From: Streptomyces sp. A1136
GTDB lineage: Bacteria; Actinomycetota; Actinomycetes; Streptomycetales; Streptomycetaceae
Length of the DNA: 64,000 nucleotides
Direction of reading: 5' to 3'
Assembly: GCF_004795055.1 (NCBI RefSeq)
Contig: NZ_SSBJ01000002.1
Span: 186,001-250,000 of the forward strand
Shown: positions 9,311 to 17,256 of the stretch, in pieces
Numbering within the stretch: position 1 is the first letter of the stretch
How the letters are laid out: each line of letters starts with the position of its first letter
Notes under the pieces: generated by a model
Seen by the model: only the letters and a program-made list of their open reading frames with translations
The model's database searches: none
Told to the model about the DNA's origin: nothing
Program-made: the position numbers and the translations under genes

Positions 9311-9345
9311 AAGGCCCGGAGACTCGTTTCGAGTCTCCGGGCCTT
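9311..9345. terminator. terminator hairpin after second tRNA-Val(CAC)
   Basis: A perfect inverted repeat of 16 bp (AAGGCCCGGAGACTCG and its complement) around a TTT loop lies 8 bases downstream of the minus-strand tRNA. The arms begin with AA and end with TT, so it could work in both directions. Confidence 0.8.
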
Positions 9346-9353
9346 GGGTCCGG

Positions 9354-9425
9354 TGGGCGATACTGGGTTCGAACCAGTGACCCCTTCGGTGTGAACGAAG
9401 TGCTCTCCCACTGAGCTAATCGCCC
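9354..9425 (-). tRNA. tRNA-Val, anticodon CAC (second copy)
   Basis: A 72-nt cloverleaf identical to the copy at 8497 except for one base in the D loop and one in the T loop. Anticodon loop TTCACAC, discriminator A, CCA not encoded. A TAATGT box 15 bases upstream of the tRNA may be the -10; I saw no matching -35. Confidence 0.97.
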
Positions 9426-9489
9426 GGACGCACCGCAAACATTACCGCATGTCAGCGGTGCTCTACGCCATCAGGGCGGATCGGGCCGA

Positions 9490-9927
9490 TCACTGGTCCT
9501 TGATGTTCCACGGCAGCATGAGGCCGTACTTCCACAGGTAGAAGCCGATCAACACGGCCGCCACGGCGAGGCCCACGCCGGTCAGGATCAGGTTGCGCCG
9601 GCGCACCCTGGGGTCCATCGCCTTGTGCGCCGCCTCGGACACCTTCCGCTTCGTCCAGCGCAGCACCACCTGCGCCCAGGCGAACTCGGTCCCCCAGATC
9701 ACCAGGCCGGCGAAGATCGCGACCCATCCCGGGCCCGGCAGGACGAGCATCGCGATGCCGGCGGCGATGACGGCCAGGCCGACGATGAACACGCCGACCT
9801 GCCAGGTCAGGTGCAGGCTGCGGTTGGCCTTCACGAAGGCCGGCGCCTTCGAGACGTGCGGCTGGTCCGCCGAATCCGTTCCGTTCGGCGCCGACTCGTG
9901 CGCCCCGTGGTCACTCCCCGTATTCAT
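9490..9927 (-). CDS. PGPGW (TIGR02611-type) membrane protein
   Basis: The 145-residue protein has a hydrophilic N-terminus, a pair of membrane helices at about 42-62 and 66-82 linked by the signature LPGPGW (63-68), and a third helix at about 115-135. This matches the actinobacterial TIGR02611/PGPGW family, whose function is unknown. The ATG at 9927 follows a GGGAGTGAC ribosome-site-like stretch. It is transcribed away from ssgB, so the 188 bases between them hold both promoters. Nothing in the sequence says more about its role. Confidence 0.88.
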   Translation of the reverse strand: MNTGSDHGAHESAPNGTDSADQPHVSKAPAFVKANRSLHLTWQVGVFIVGLAVIAAGIAMLVLPGPGWVAIFAGLVIWGTEFAWAQVVLRWTKRKVSEAAHKAMDPRVRRRNLILTGVGLAVAAVLIGFYLWKYGLMLPWNIKDQ

Positions 9928-10039
9928 GGGTCGAATCTACCGGAGTCGGATCACGGGCCGGAAGCACACGTGATCGGTCGTTTGGATCCGCCGTCCGAGG
10001 GACCCAGAGGTCCGCAAAACGGTCAGAGGGGTTTACAAC

Positions 10040-10054
10040 GCCACCGTAGGTGGC
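10040..10054. promoter_or_regulatory. perfect inverted repeat upstream of ssgB
   Basis: GCCACC-GTA-GGTGGC, a perfect 15-bp inverted repeat, lies 62 bases before the ssgB start. A GGTTTAC element sits just upstream at 10030-10035. In S. coelicolor ssgB is reported to be transcribed by the stress sigma factor SigH, whose promoters begin GTTT; the GTTT here with a partial GGTGGC at 14 bases could be that promoter, but the match is weak. Confidence 0.4.
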
Positions 10055-10115
10055 ATGTCGATTTCGCCGACGTGCGAATCCCCGAGCGCACACTGAGCGA
10101 AAGGCCCTGGCGCTT

Positions 10116-10529
10116 ATGAACACCACGGTCAGCTGCGAGCTGCACCTGCGCCTCGTTGTGTCGAGCGAGTCCTCACTGCCTGTTCCCGCGGGCCTGCGGT
10201 ATGACACGGCCGATCCCTACGCCGTGCACGCCACCTTCCACACCGGCGCCGAGGAGACGGTCGAATGGGTATTCGCCCGCGACCTCCTCGCGGAGGGTCT
10301 CCACCGACCCACCGGCACCGGCGACGTCCGCGTCTGGCCGTCCCGCAGCCACGGTCAGGGAGTCGTCTGCATCGCCCTGAGCTCTCCGGAAGGAGAAGCA
10401 CTGCTGGAAGCACCCGCCCGAGCACTTGAGTCCTTCCTCAAGCGGACGGACGCCGCGGTCCCACCGGGGACCGAACACCGGCACTTCGACCTCGACAAGG
10501 AGCTCTCCCACATCCTGGCCGAAAGCTGA
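10116..10529 (+). CDS. ssgB: SsgB, sporulation-specific cell division activator
   Basis: The 137-residue product begins MNTTVSCELHLRLV and ends ELSHILAES, and I recognise it as SsgB, the most conserved member of the actinomycete SsgA-like family (SCO1541 in S. coelicolor). SsgB docks to the membrane through SsgA and recruits FtsZ to future septum sites in aerial hyphae, so it decides where spores divide. The sequence appears almost identical to the S. coelicolor protein as I remember it. The start is ATG at 10116, with AAAGG upstream; the 22-codon upstream extension is not conserved in the family. It is monocistronic. This gene is the best marker that the organism sporulates. Confidence 0.97.
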   Translation: MNTTVSCELHLRLVVSSESSLPVPAGLRYDTADPYAVHATFHTGAEETVEWVFARDLLAEGLHRPTGTGDVRVWPSRSHGQGVVCIALSSPEGEALLEAPARALESFLKRTDAAVPPGTEHRHFDLDKELSHILAES

Positions 10530-10574
10530 CCCAGGACGCGGGCGGCCCTCCCGGCCGCGGCCGGGACCACCCGA

Positions 10575-10599
10575 CACCGTCCGACTCGGGGCGACGGTG
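10575..10599. terminator. possible terminator downstream of ssgB
   Basis: CACCGTC and GACGGTG form a 7-bp stem with an 11-base loop, 46 bases past the ssgB stop. A shorter fully palindromic GC block (10549-10566) precedes it. There is no U-tract, so this is tentative. Confidence 0.4.
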
Positions 10600-10780
10600 C
10601 GGGATGGACAACCACATGCGGCAGTGCCGGCGCTGTTCTCGCGGAAGCCAACCGCGGGGGCGGCGCCGCCGTGCTTTCCGGGGACGGTCGCACCTCCCGG
10701 CAGCGGCCGGGGACGACTAGAGTCGGCCCCCCACGCGGCTCAGACCGATCGCCGCAGGCCCGGCCCCCAGGGAGACCCCC

Positions 10781-11401
10781 GTGCAGATCCCCCACGACAC
10801 CCGTCGCGCGCTCGACGTCGTCGTCGCGCTGGTGAACACCGCGGCCGAGCCCGGCAGCCCCGACGGACTGTCCGACGTGGGCGCGCTGCGGGGCTTCGTC
10901 CAGGAGTACGCGATCAGCGACGTGGGCGAACTCGGCGCCCGTGACCTCGCCGGGGTGCGCACCGTGCGCGAGAAGTTCGCACAGACCTTCGCCGCCCCGA
11001 ACCCCCGGGCCGCCGCCACGCTGATCAACGAACTGGTGGCCACGGCCGGCACCACGCCGCGACTGACCGACCACGACGGCTACGACTGGCATGTGCACTA
11101 CTTCGCGCCGGGCGCCTCCGTGGGCGACCACCTGGCGGCCGACGGCGGCATGGCGCTGGCCTTCATCGTGGTCTCGGGCGAGCAGGAGCGGCTGCGCCGC
11201 TGCGAGGCCCCGGACTGCCGACGGGCCTTCGTCGACCTCTCCCGCAACCGTTCGCGTCGCTACTGCGACAGCCGGACCTGCGGAAACCGGCTGCACGTGG
11301 CCGCGTACCGGGCGCGCCGCAAGGAGGCGGACGCGCACGGCTCAGAGCAGGAAGAGGTCGTGTACGGCGGCGAGCAGCAGCAGGGTTCCGATCACCGCTA
11401 G
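10781..11401 (+). CDS. CGNR zinc-finger protein (ABATE-domain regulator)
   Basis: The 206-residue protein has a helical N-terminal ABATE-type region (about 1-125) and a C-terminal CGNR zinc finger with the spacing CEAPDC...YC...TCGNR (about 142-170), followed by a basic helix HVAAYRARRK. Family members are thought to be DNA-binding stress regulators, largely uncharacterised. The start is GTG at 10781 with AGGGAG seven bases upstream. The last 20 codons, rich in Glu and Gln, run antisense through a small membrane gene on the other strand. A second CGNR gene lies at 47555. Confidence 0.9.
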   Translation: MQIPHDTRRALDVVVALVNTAAEPGSPDGLSDVGALRGFVQEYAISDVGELGARDLAGVRTVREKFAQTFAAPNPRAAATLINELVATAGTTPRLTDHDGYDWHVHYFAPGASVGDHLAADGGMALAFIVVSGEQERLRRCEAPDCRRAFVDLSRNRSRRYCDSRTCGNRLHVAAYRARRKEADAHGSEQEEVVYGGEQQQGSDHR

Positions 11402-11500
11402 GAAGATCATCAGGGGCGGCTGGGACAGCGCGAAGAGACAACCGCGGGCTTCTTCGGCGGGAACGCGAGCCGAGGGCTCACCAGGTGATGTGTCCGGCAT
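11342..11500 (-). CDS. small membrane protein, antisense to the CGNR gene tail
   Basis: This 52-residue frame has a polar N-terminus, the segment RGCLFALSQPPLMIFLAV and a hydrophobic helix of about 24 residues ending VHDLFLL. High third-position G/C and the clean single-helix design support coding. I have a memory of similar short proteins in other streptomycetes, but cannot check it. Its 3' 60 bases overlap the 3' end of the CGNR gene tail to tail. No good Shine-Dalgarno precedes the ATG at 11500. Function unknown. Confidence 0.62.
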   Translation of the reverse strand: MPDTSPGEPSARVPAEEARGCLFALSQPPLMIFLAVIGTLLLLAAVHDLFLL

Positions 11501-11651
11501 GTCGGGCCGATGATCGCCCAGCGCGCTCGGAATCGCCCCTCAACACGCCAGGACTCGGCGGGAGTTCGCCCTTTCCCGTGACGGGTCGAAGGGGGCGGGG
11601 CGACGGGGCCGGGGCGGCGGGGGCCGGTCCCCTCCCGGTCGGAGGCCGCGC

Positions 11652-12092
11652 TCAGATGCCGTGCTTCTTGAGGATCGCCTCGATGTCGGAGAAGTCGTCC
11701 GCCGGAGCCGCGGCCCGCTCCGGCGTCGGCCGGGAGCCGGCGGCGAGGGAGGGCGCGGAGGCGTCGGGCGCGACGGCGTCCCGGGCCCGGCGGCCCCGCG
11801 ACGCCCGGGGCTCCGTGGGCTTCCCGGTCCGGCCGACCGCCCGGCGCTCGACGGTCCGGGTGAGCAGGAACAGCGCCCAGGCGAGGCCCAGCAGACCGAA
11901 GCCGAGCCAGACGGAGGGCTTGAACACCATCCCCGACACCCACTCCACGACGCCGGTCAGTACCAGTGCGACCGGCACAAGCGAGTACGCGGCGATGCGC
12001 GTCGCGGCGAGGAAACGCCTGCGGTACGCGGTCAGCGCGGCGATGCCCAGGCCCGCCGCGGACACCGCGGAACAAATGGTCTCGGCGAGCAT
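11652..12092 (-). CDS. conserved membrane protein, 146 aa
   Basis: The protein has three hydrophobic helices in its first 80 residues (about 5-22, 34-54 and 61-79), an Arg-rich linker, a low-complexity Ala/Pro region and a distinct C-terminal tail DFSDIEAILKKHGI that looks like a short docking helix. The ATG at 12092 has GGAGG five bases upstream, which fixes the start and rules out the very long overlapping frame. I do not recognise a family with known function. It diverges from the DsbA-like gene across 186 bases. Confidence 0.83.
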   Translation of the reverse strand: MLAETICSAVSAAGLGIAALTAYRRRFLAATRIAAYSLVPVALVLTGVVEWVSGMVFKPSVWLGFGLLGLAWALFLLTRTVERRAVGRTGKPTEPRASRGRRARDAVAPDASAPSLAAGSRPTPERAAAPADDFSDIEAILKKHGI

Positions 12093-12278
12093 GCGGTCCT
12101 CCAGGAGCCGACGGATCGGGTGGGGGCGGCGCTCCGCCCCCGTCCATCGTGCACCGGCCACCGGCACGGGGGCCACGGCCGGGGCGGCGCCGGGGCGGAT
12201 CTCCGGGACATCTCGGGGTCGGCCGTCCTCCCCAGGTCCCGGTCGGTGCGACCGGGGGCCGGCTGGGAGACTGTGCGC

Positions 12279-12824
12279 ATGACCGATTCGCACTCCCCCG
12301 ACTCCGTTCCCGCGTCCACGCCCGCCGCCCCCGCCGCCCCCGTCGTGCTGGAGGTCTGGTGCGAGCTCCAGTGCCCGGACTGTCACAGCGCCCTGGACGA
12401 CGTACGCGCCCTGCGGGCCCGCTACGGCGACCGGCTGGACATCGTGCTGCGGCACTTCCCGCTGGAGAAGCACAAGCACGCCTTCGCCGCGGCCCAGGCC
12501 GCCGAGGAGGCCGCGGAGCAGGGCCAGGGCTGGCCGTACGCGGAGGCCGTCTTGGCCCGCACCGCCGAGCTGGCCACGCGCGGGGAAGCGGTACTGCTCG
12601 ATGTGGCGCGTGAACTCGGCCTGGACGTCGAGGAGATCGACACCGCCCTGGTCGACGGCCGGCACATCCTGATCGTCGACGCCGACCAGGCCGAGGGCAA
12701 GGCGATCGGCGTGACCGGCACCCCGACGTATGTGATCGGCGGCGAGCGCCTCGACGGCGGCAAGAGCCAGGAGGGCCTGCGCGCCCGCGTCGAGGAGATC
12801 GCCGACCGGCTGTTGGCGGGCTGA
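12279..12824 (+). CDS. DsbA-family thioredoxin-fold protein
   Basis: The 181-residue protein has the thioredoxin active site C32-P-D-C35 at the end of the first strand, a helical insertion, and the cis-Pro loop VTGTPTYVIGG near residue 148. This is the DsbA/FrnE-like fold. There is no signal peptide, only a polar Ala/Pro-rich N-terminus, so it is probably a cytoplasmic dithiol oxidoreductase or isomerase rather than a secreted disulfide catalyst. A GAGACT box ends six bases before the ATG, hinting at a leaderless message. It converges on the GNAT gene with a gap of five bases. Confidence 0.9.
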   Translation: MTDSHSPDSVPASTPAAPAAPVVLEVWCELQCPDCHSALDDVRALRARYGDRLDIVLRHFPLEKHKHAFAAAQAAEEAAEQGQGWPYAEAVLARTAELATRGEAVLLDVARELGLDVEEIDTALVDGRHILIVDADQAEGKAIGVTGTPTYVIGGERLDGGKSQEGLRARVEEIADRLLAG

Positions 12825-12829
12825 GCCCG

Positions 12830-13654
12830 CTACAGCAGGTCCTTGGCGTGGTTCAGGGCCGTGGGTCGGTAGCCGAGGGACTCGTACAGGCGCAGCGCCG
12901 GTGTGTTGGTGGTGAAGACCTGGAGGGCGACCGTCCCGTGGCCCGCCCGGAGTGCCTCGCGTTCCGCGAGCAGCATCAGCGCTCGCCCGTGACCCCGGCC
13001 GCGGTGCCCCTCGGCGACCTCCACCTCGAAGACGTAGGCGCTCTCGCCCTGCGCGGCGAGCCACAGGTGGCCCACGGGGGCGCCGGCCGCCTCCAGGACT
13101 GCGAGGGTGACTCCCTCGGTGTCCCGGCCGTCCGGGAAGCGGGCCGCGTGGTCGGCCACCGCCCGGGCGTGCGCGTCGCGCTCCGGCATACCGCGCGCGG
13201 CCAGTTCCGCGGCGTAACCGGCCGGCGCCGCGGCGGCCCAGGCCGCGTACTCCGCGTCCGTCATGGGCCTGGCCGTGACGCCTTCGGGCAGGGCGGGCGG
13301 CTCGGCCGGGAGCGCTTTGGCCAGGTAGCGGCTGTACTCGGTGTAACCCAGGGTCTCGGCCAGCCGTAGGCCGCCCGCGGACCCGGCGGGGACCGACACC
13401 CGCACCCGCCGGCAGTCCCAGCCGCGCAGCACCTCCTCGGCGGCGAGCGCGGCGACGGTGGCGCGACCCCGGCGGCGGTCCGGCGGGTCGATGACCAGGT
13501 CGGAGATCTCCCCGACCCGGGGCCCGAACGCGGTCCCGGCGCTGATCACCAACTCCCCGACGCGCCTGCTGTTGACGCGCACCTCGTACGGGCGCGACCG
13601 CGCGCCGCCGTCGTCCTGCCGGAGCGGCCCGCTCGGCCGCAGTGTGGTGGTCAT
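12830..13654 (-). CDS. tandem double-GNAT acetyltransferase
   Basis: The 274-residue protein contains two GNAT units. The N-terminal one (about 25-120) is divergent, with DLVIDPPDRRRGRATVAAL as its acetyl-CoA segment. The C-terminal one (about 150-270) is canonical, with VEVAEGHRGRGHGRALMLLAE and the closing ALRLYESLGYR strand. In such tandem proteins usually only one half is catalytic, here most likely the C-terminal half. Substrate unknown. The ATG at 13654 opens the frame. Confidence 0.88.
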   Translation of the reverse strand: MTTTLRPSGPLRQDDGGARSRPYEVRVNSRRVGELVISAGTAFGPRVGEISDLVIDPPDRRRGRATVAALAAEEVLRGWDCRRVRVSVPAGSAGGLRLAETLGYTEYSRYLAKALPAEPPALPEGVTARPMTDAEYAAWAAAAPAGYAAELAARGMPERDAHARAVADHAARFPDGRDTEGVTLAVLEAAGAPVGHLWLAAQGESAYVFEVEVAEGHRGRGHGRALMLLAEREALRAGHGTVALQVFTTNTPALRLYESLGYRPTALNHAKDLL

Positions 13655-13723
13655 CGTCGAGTTCTACCCTCCGGACGGCCGCCGCGACAGGGCGTGCGGG
13701 CGCGAGAGGCCCCGTATCCGGGT

Positions 13724-14545
13724 CTACGGGTCGAGGTCGGAGCCCGCGCGCTCGTCGAAGATCCGCATCGCCTTGGCCGTCACGGGCCCCGGGGCGGTCG
13801 TCACGAGGCGCCCGTCGACGCTGTGGACCGCCTGGACGTCGCGCAGGGTGGAGGTGAGGAAGACCTCGTCCGCGCGGTCCAGCACGTCGAAGGGCAGGTC
13901 GGTCTCCTTGGCGCCGGTCCACTCCACCACGAGGGCGCGGGTGATGCCCGCGAGGCAGCCGGAGGCCAGGGGCGGGGTGTGCAGCTCCCCGTCGAGGACG
14001 ACGAACACGTTCGATCCGGTGCCCTCGCAGAGCTGCCCGACCGTGTTGGCGAAGAGCGACTCGGAGGCTCCGGCCGCGTTCGCGCGGGCCAGCGCGACGA
14101 CGTTCTCGGCGTACGAGGTGGTCTTGAGACCGGTCAGCGGCGAGCGCTCGTTGCGGACCCACGGCACGGTGATCACCGCGGTGGTGTCCGGGCGCCGCGT
14201 GGTCTCGCCGACGGCGACGACCAGGGTGGGGCCGGTCTTGCCGCGCTCGGAGCCCAGCGGGGACTCGCCGCCGGTGTAGGTGATGCGCAGCCGGCCGAGC
14301 GGCATCGGGTTGGCCTCCAGTACGGCCGCGCAGGCCCGGCGCACCTCGTCGTGGTCGGGGTCGGGCAGCCCGAGCCCGCGCGCCGAGCGCGTCAGCCGGT
14401 CCAGGTGACGGGTGAGCGCGAACACGCTCCCGTCCTTCGCCTTCAACGTCTCGAAGAGGCCGTCGCCCACGGTCAGCCCGTGGTCCAGTACGGACACCTT
14501 CGCCGCGTCCGCGTCCCGCAGCTCCCCGTTGAGCCAGATCCTCAC
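13724..14545 (-). CDS. pabC: aminodeoxychorismate lyase (PLP fold type IV)
   Basis: The 273-residue protein is a fold-type IV PLP enzyme, starting RIWLNGEL and DHGLTVGDGLFETLKA. The Schiff-base Lys lies in GLKTTSYAENVVALARA (about 145), and the phosphate-binding EGTGSNVF follows. PabC converts aminodeoxychorismate to p-aminobenzoate and pyruvate for folate synthesis. A branched-chain or D-amino-acid aminotransferase has the same fold, but the 4-base GTGA overlap with the upstream pabB-like gene makes PabC much the best reading. The start is GTG at 14545. Confidence 0.9.
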   Translation of the reverse strand: MRIWLNGELRDADAAKVSVLDHGLTVGDGLFETLKAKDGSVFALTRHLDRLTRSARGLGLPDPDHDEVRRACAAVLEANPMPLGRLRITYTGGESPLGSERGKTGPTLVVAVGETTRRPDTTAVITVPWVRNERSPLTGLKTTSYAENVVALARANAAGASESLFANTVGQLCEGTGSNVFVVLDGELHTPPLASGCLAGITRALVVEWTGAKETDLPFDVLDRADEVFLTSTLRDVQAVHSVDGRLVTTAPGPVTAKAMRIFDERAGSDLDP

Positions 14546-15627
14546 CGTACGGTCCCTTCGCTCAGCCCGTGCGCATCGTGCGCACCGTGCGGCTCGTGCG
14601 TTTCCGACGCTACCGCGAGGAGCCGGGCCGCCTTCAGTTCGGTCTCGGCCCACTCCCGGTCCGGGTCGGAACCCCAGGTGATCCCGGCCCCGGTGCCGAA
14701 GAGGAGGCGGGCGCCGGCGGGCACCTCGCGGTCGATCCAGAAGGTGCGGATGCCGACGGCCAGCTCGGCGGTGCCCCGGTCGGCGTCGACCCATCCCACC
14801 GCGCCGCAGTAGGGGCCGCGCGGGGCGGTCTCCAGGGCCTCGATGATCCGCAGCGCCGAGGATTTCGGGGCGCCCGTGACCGAGCCGGGCGGGAAGGTCG
14901 CCTCCAGCAGCTCCGGCCAGCCGGTGTCCTCGGCCAGCTCGCCGCTGACGGTGGAGACGAGGTGGACCAGGCCCGGGTGCTCCTCGACGGCGCACAGTTC
15001 GGGGACGGCGACCGAGCCCGGTGAGCAGACGCGGCCGAGGTCGTTGCGCACGAGGTCCACGATCATCACGTTCTCCGCGTGGTCCTTGGGCAGCAGGTCG
15101 GCGACGGTGCGGCCGGTTCCCTTGATGGGCCCCGACTCCACGTGACGGCCGCTGCGGCGCAGGAACAGTTCGGGGGAGGCGGTGGCGATCTCCACGCCGT
15201 GGGCCGGCAGCCGAATCGTTCCTGCGTAGGGCGCGGGGTTGCCGCGCGCGAGCAGGGCGGTCAGGGCGTCGACGTCCGCCCGGGCCGGATCGGGCAGCGG
15301 GGCGGACAGCACGCGGCAGAGGTTGGCCTGGTAGACCTCCCCGCGCGCGATGTGCTCGCGGACACGGCGTACGCCGGCCACATAGGCGTCCCGGTCGAGC
15401 GAGGAGGTCCACTGGTCGGCGGCGGGTCCGCGCCAGGCGCCGGGGACGGGTCCGGGGACGGGGTCGGGGCGTATGTCCCCGAAGCGCGCGCACACCACAC
15501 GCCCCTCGAAGTCCACGACCACCGCCCAGAAGCCGGTGGAGTCGAGGGCGGAGGGATCGCTGGTGACGTCGCGGAGATCGGTCGCGAGGCGGCCGCCGAA
15601 GCGGGCCAGGGGAGGCAGGTCGTGCAC
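14542..15627 (-). CDS. pabB: aminodeoxychorismate synthase component I (chorismate-binding)
   Basis: The 361-residue protein is a chorismate-binding enzyme of the PabB/TrpE/MenF family. The C-terminal core shows GEVYQANLCRVL, SPELFLRR, the GPIKGTGRT segment with the conserved Lys of aminodeoxychorismate synthases, DLVRNDLGR and PPGSVTGAPK. It takes ammonia from a glutaminase partner, not encoded here. The start is GTG at 15627: a TAGACT box ends seven bases upstream and no ribosome site exists, so a leaderless message is likely. Frames extending further run through the tRNA promoter region. It overlaps pabC by four bases. Confidence 0.9.
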   Translation of the reverse strand: MHDLPPLARFGGRLATDLRDVTSDPSALDSTGFWAVVVDFEGRVVCARFGDIRPDPVPGPVPGAWRGPAADQWTSSLDRDAYVAGVRRVREHIARGEVYQANLCRVLSAPLPDPARADVDALTALLARGNPAPYAGTIRLPAHGVEIATASPELFLRRSGRHVESGPIKGTGRTVADLLPKDHAENVMIVDLVRNDLGRVCSPGSVAVPELCAVEEHPGLVHLVSTVSGELAEDTGWPELLEATFPPGSVTGAPKSSALRIIEALETAPRGPYCGAVGWVDADRGTAELAVGIRTFWIDREVPAGARLLFGTGAGITWGSDPDREWAETELKAARLLAVASETHEPHGAHDAHGLSEGTVR

Positions 15628-15724
15628 GGCTGCGAGTCTATGACCGGTGGCGCGATGGCGCCGGAGAGGTGACGGCGGGGTGACCGGCGGTGATCGAGCG
15701 GCAGCACGCTGCGGAAACGCGTTT

Positions 15725-15752
15725 TTGAGCTGGCCCGGGAATCCGCTAGAGT
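15725..15752 (+). promoter_or_regulatory. promoter of the tRNA operon
   Basis: TTGAGC (15725-15730) and TAGAGT (15747-15752) are separated by 16 bases, a good match to vegetative (HrdB-type) promoters. The predicted start near 15759 leaves about 48 bases before tRNA-Gly. It is the only convincing promoter ahead of the five tRNA genes. Confidence 0.7.
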
Positions 15753-15806
15753 TCAACACGTCGCCAGGGAGCGAAGGGGAACACCCCGGAGTGAACACGG
15801 TGACCT

Positions 15807-15879
<73 letters not shown>

Positions 15880-15917
15880 CGAAGTGGGGGGTCTTCCCGA
15901 GAGCCCCCGCAGCTCCG

Positions 15918-15988
15918 GGTGGAGTGGCCGAGAGGCGAGGCAACGGCCTGCAAAGCCGTCTACACGGGTTCAAATCCCGTCTCCACCT
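15918..15988 (+). tRNA. tRNA-Cys, anticodon GCA
   Basis: 71-nt cloverleaf with acceptor GGTGGAG/CTCCACC, loop CTGCAAA and discriminator T. The bases that follow are CCA, so the 3' end is encoded here, unlike most tRNA genes in the window. Confidence 0.97.
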
Positions 15989-15992
15989 CCAA

Positions 15993-16064
15993 GGACGATT
16001 AGCTCAGCGGGAGAGCGCTTCCCTGACACGGAAGAGGTCACTGGTTCAATCCCAGTATCGTCCA
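15993..16064 (+). tRNA. tRNA-Val, anticodon GAC (copy 1)
   Basis: 72-nt cloverleaf with acceptor GGACGAT/ATCGTCC, anticodon stem CTTCC/GGAAG, loop CTGACAC. The GAC anticodon reads GUC and GUU. It starts only four bases after tRNA-Cys. CCA is not encoded. The body is identical to the next two copies; only the acceptor differs. Confidence 0.97.
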
Positions 16065-16084
16065 CTGGTCCGCGAGGACCACCC

Positions 16085-16156
16085 GCGCGATTAGCTCAGC
16101 GGGAGAGCGCTTCCCTGACACGGAAGAGGTCACTGGTTCAATCCCAGTATCGCGCA
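16085..16156 (+). tRNA. tRNA-Val, anticodon GAC (copy 2)
   Basis: Same 72-nt body as copy 1, but with acceptor GCGCGAT/ATCGCGC; both sides of the stem changed together, so pairing is kept. The 20-base spacer before it contains a small GGTCC/GGACC hairpin. CCA is not encoded. Confidence 0.97.
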
Positions 16157-16197
16157 CGCATCACCTGCTCCACCTGCGGCTTTCGAGCCGTGATCCC

Positions 16198-16269
16198 GCG
16201 CGATTAGCTCAGCGGGAGAGCGCTTCCCTGACACGGAAGAGGTCACTGGTTCAATCCCAGTATCGCGCA
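16198..16269 (+). tRNA. tRNA-Val, anticodon GAC (copy 3)
   Basis: Identical over its 72 nt to copy 2. The discriminator A is followed by CCA, so this last copy encodes its 3' end. The 41-base spacer before it holds a CGGCT-TTCG-AGCCG hairpin. Confidence 0.97.
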
Positions 16270-16276
16270 CCACCGG

Positions 16277-16308
16277 AAAGCCCCGGCCGTTCCCACGGTC
16301 GGGGCTTT
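16277..16308 (+). terminator. terminator of the tRNA operon
   Basis: AAAGCCCCGGCCGT pairs with ACGGTCGGGGCTTT (one G-T wobble) around a TCCC loop, five bases after the encoded CCA, and ends in TTT. A good intrinsic-like terminator. Confidence 0.85.
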
Positions 16309-16386
16309 CGCGTTCCGTCCGCCGCCGCGCCCAGGAGGGTCGGCCGGGGGGTGGGAGAGGTCCGACGGGCGGAAGCGCGCGTGAAA

Positions 16387-16432
16387 AAGGGTGCTGCCCG
16401 TCCGACTCCCCAGTCGTACGGGCAGCACCCTT
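16387..16432. terminator. terminator hairpin between tRNA operon and small membrane gene
   Basis: Arms AAGGGTGCTGCCCGT and its complement enclose a second small stem (CGACT/AGTCG with a CCCC loop). On the minus strand it is followed by TTTTTCAC, so it suits the minus-strand small membrane gene, whose stop lies 92 bases away. Confidence 0.75.
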
Positions 16433-16524
16433 CACCTGCCGTCCGTCGTCGCGCCCCCGTCCCCACGGGGTGCGACAAAGGCGATGTCCCGGCCCGGGCC
16501 GCTCTCCCGGACCTGGAGCGCCGC

Positions 16525-16710
16525 TCAGCGCCCCATCATCGCGCCCACGGACGACGCCTGCGCCGCCACCTGCTCGAAGCCCCCGAAGAGGAAGAGCAGG
16601 AGGACGGCCAGGGGGAGCACCATGGCGGCGGCCACCAACGGGTGGCGCGTACCGGACTCATGGCTGTGGAACGCGAATGCCTTGCGCCCTTGCCGTGCGG
16701 AGCCCGCCAT
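16525..16710 (-). CDS. small membrane protein, 61 aa
   Basis: The 61-residue product has a basic N-terminus with an odd HSHESGTRH stretch, one hydrophobic helix of about 22 residues (VAAAMVLPLAVLLLFLFGG) and a short polar tail. The ATG at 16710 has GGGAGAGG four to five bases upstream, which decides the start against a 60-codon longer frame. S. coelicolor has a gene annotated simply as a small membrane protein in this position, as I recall. Function unknown. A TAGTGT box near 16790 may be its -10. Confidence 0.78.
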   Translation of the reverse strand: MAGSARQGRKAFAFHSHESGTRHPLVAAAMVLPLAVLLLFLFGGFEQVAAQASSVGAMMGR

Positions 16711-17256
16711 GGTCCTCTCCCTGTCGTCTGGCAGCGGCGGGCTCGTGACCTCGGGGGACGAGTGTGCCGCCCGCCGCTTGTCCTCAACACTAGGCGGGCG
16801 CAAGGACCCTGGCCTCATGCCCTCGTACCCATTGCCGGGCCTCCGAGAGGATGAGGGAACGCCCTCGCGCCTACTCCCCTGGGTGGAGATCACTCCCCCG
16901 GTGTGAGGGTCTCCCCGGAAGGGATGACCGGAGGGTAGTGACTTCCCTCACTTCCGTCACTCCCCGCACACGCGTGTCTTCCCACGAGCCGTCCGCGCCC
17001 GGCGCGGCGGGCGGCGGGCCGGGCGCCGGCGCACAACCCGCCGCCTGGACCGGCGAAGGGGCCAATCTCCTTGGGGTGAGGGCCGTTTGGAGGTATCCGG
17101 CGCCCGGGGTGGGACGGCCGCCGAACCAGCTGAGCCACCCTCAAGTGGCGTGCTCCGCACTGAGAATCGATTGTCCCGGCGAGGGCGCGGCCTCTGAGCG
17201 CTCGTGCCGGATGGTCCGTAAGCTGTGGCACGTCAACAGGACGACCGGGCAGCGGG
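16711..17256. other. intergenic stretch with repeats, no gene seen
   Basis: About 545 bases between the divergent small membrane gene and the kinase gene. No frame has coding-like third positions. It contains a pair of 9-bp tandem units (CTTCCCTCA, CTTCCGTCA; 16942-16959) inside an inverted repeat AGTGAC/GTCACT (16937-16961), and a GCCAC/GTGGC hairpin near 17135. A TAAGCT box at about 17219 could be the kinase -10. Confidence 0.5.
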
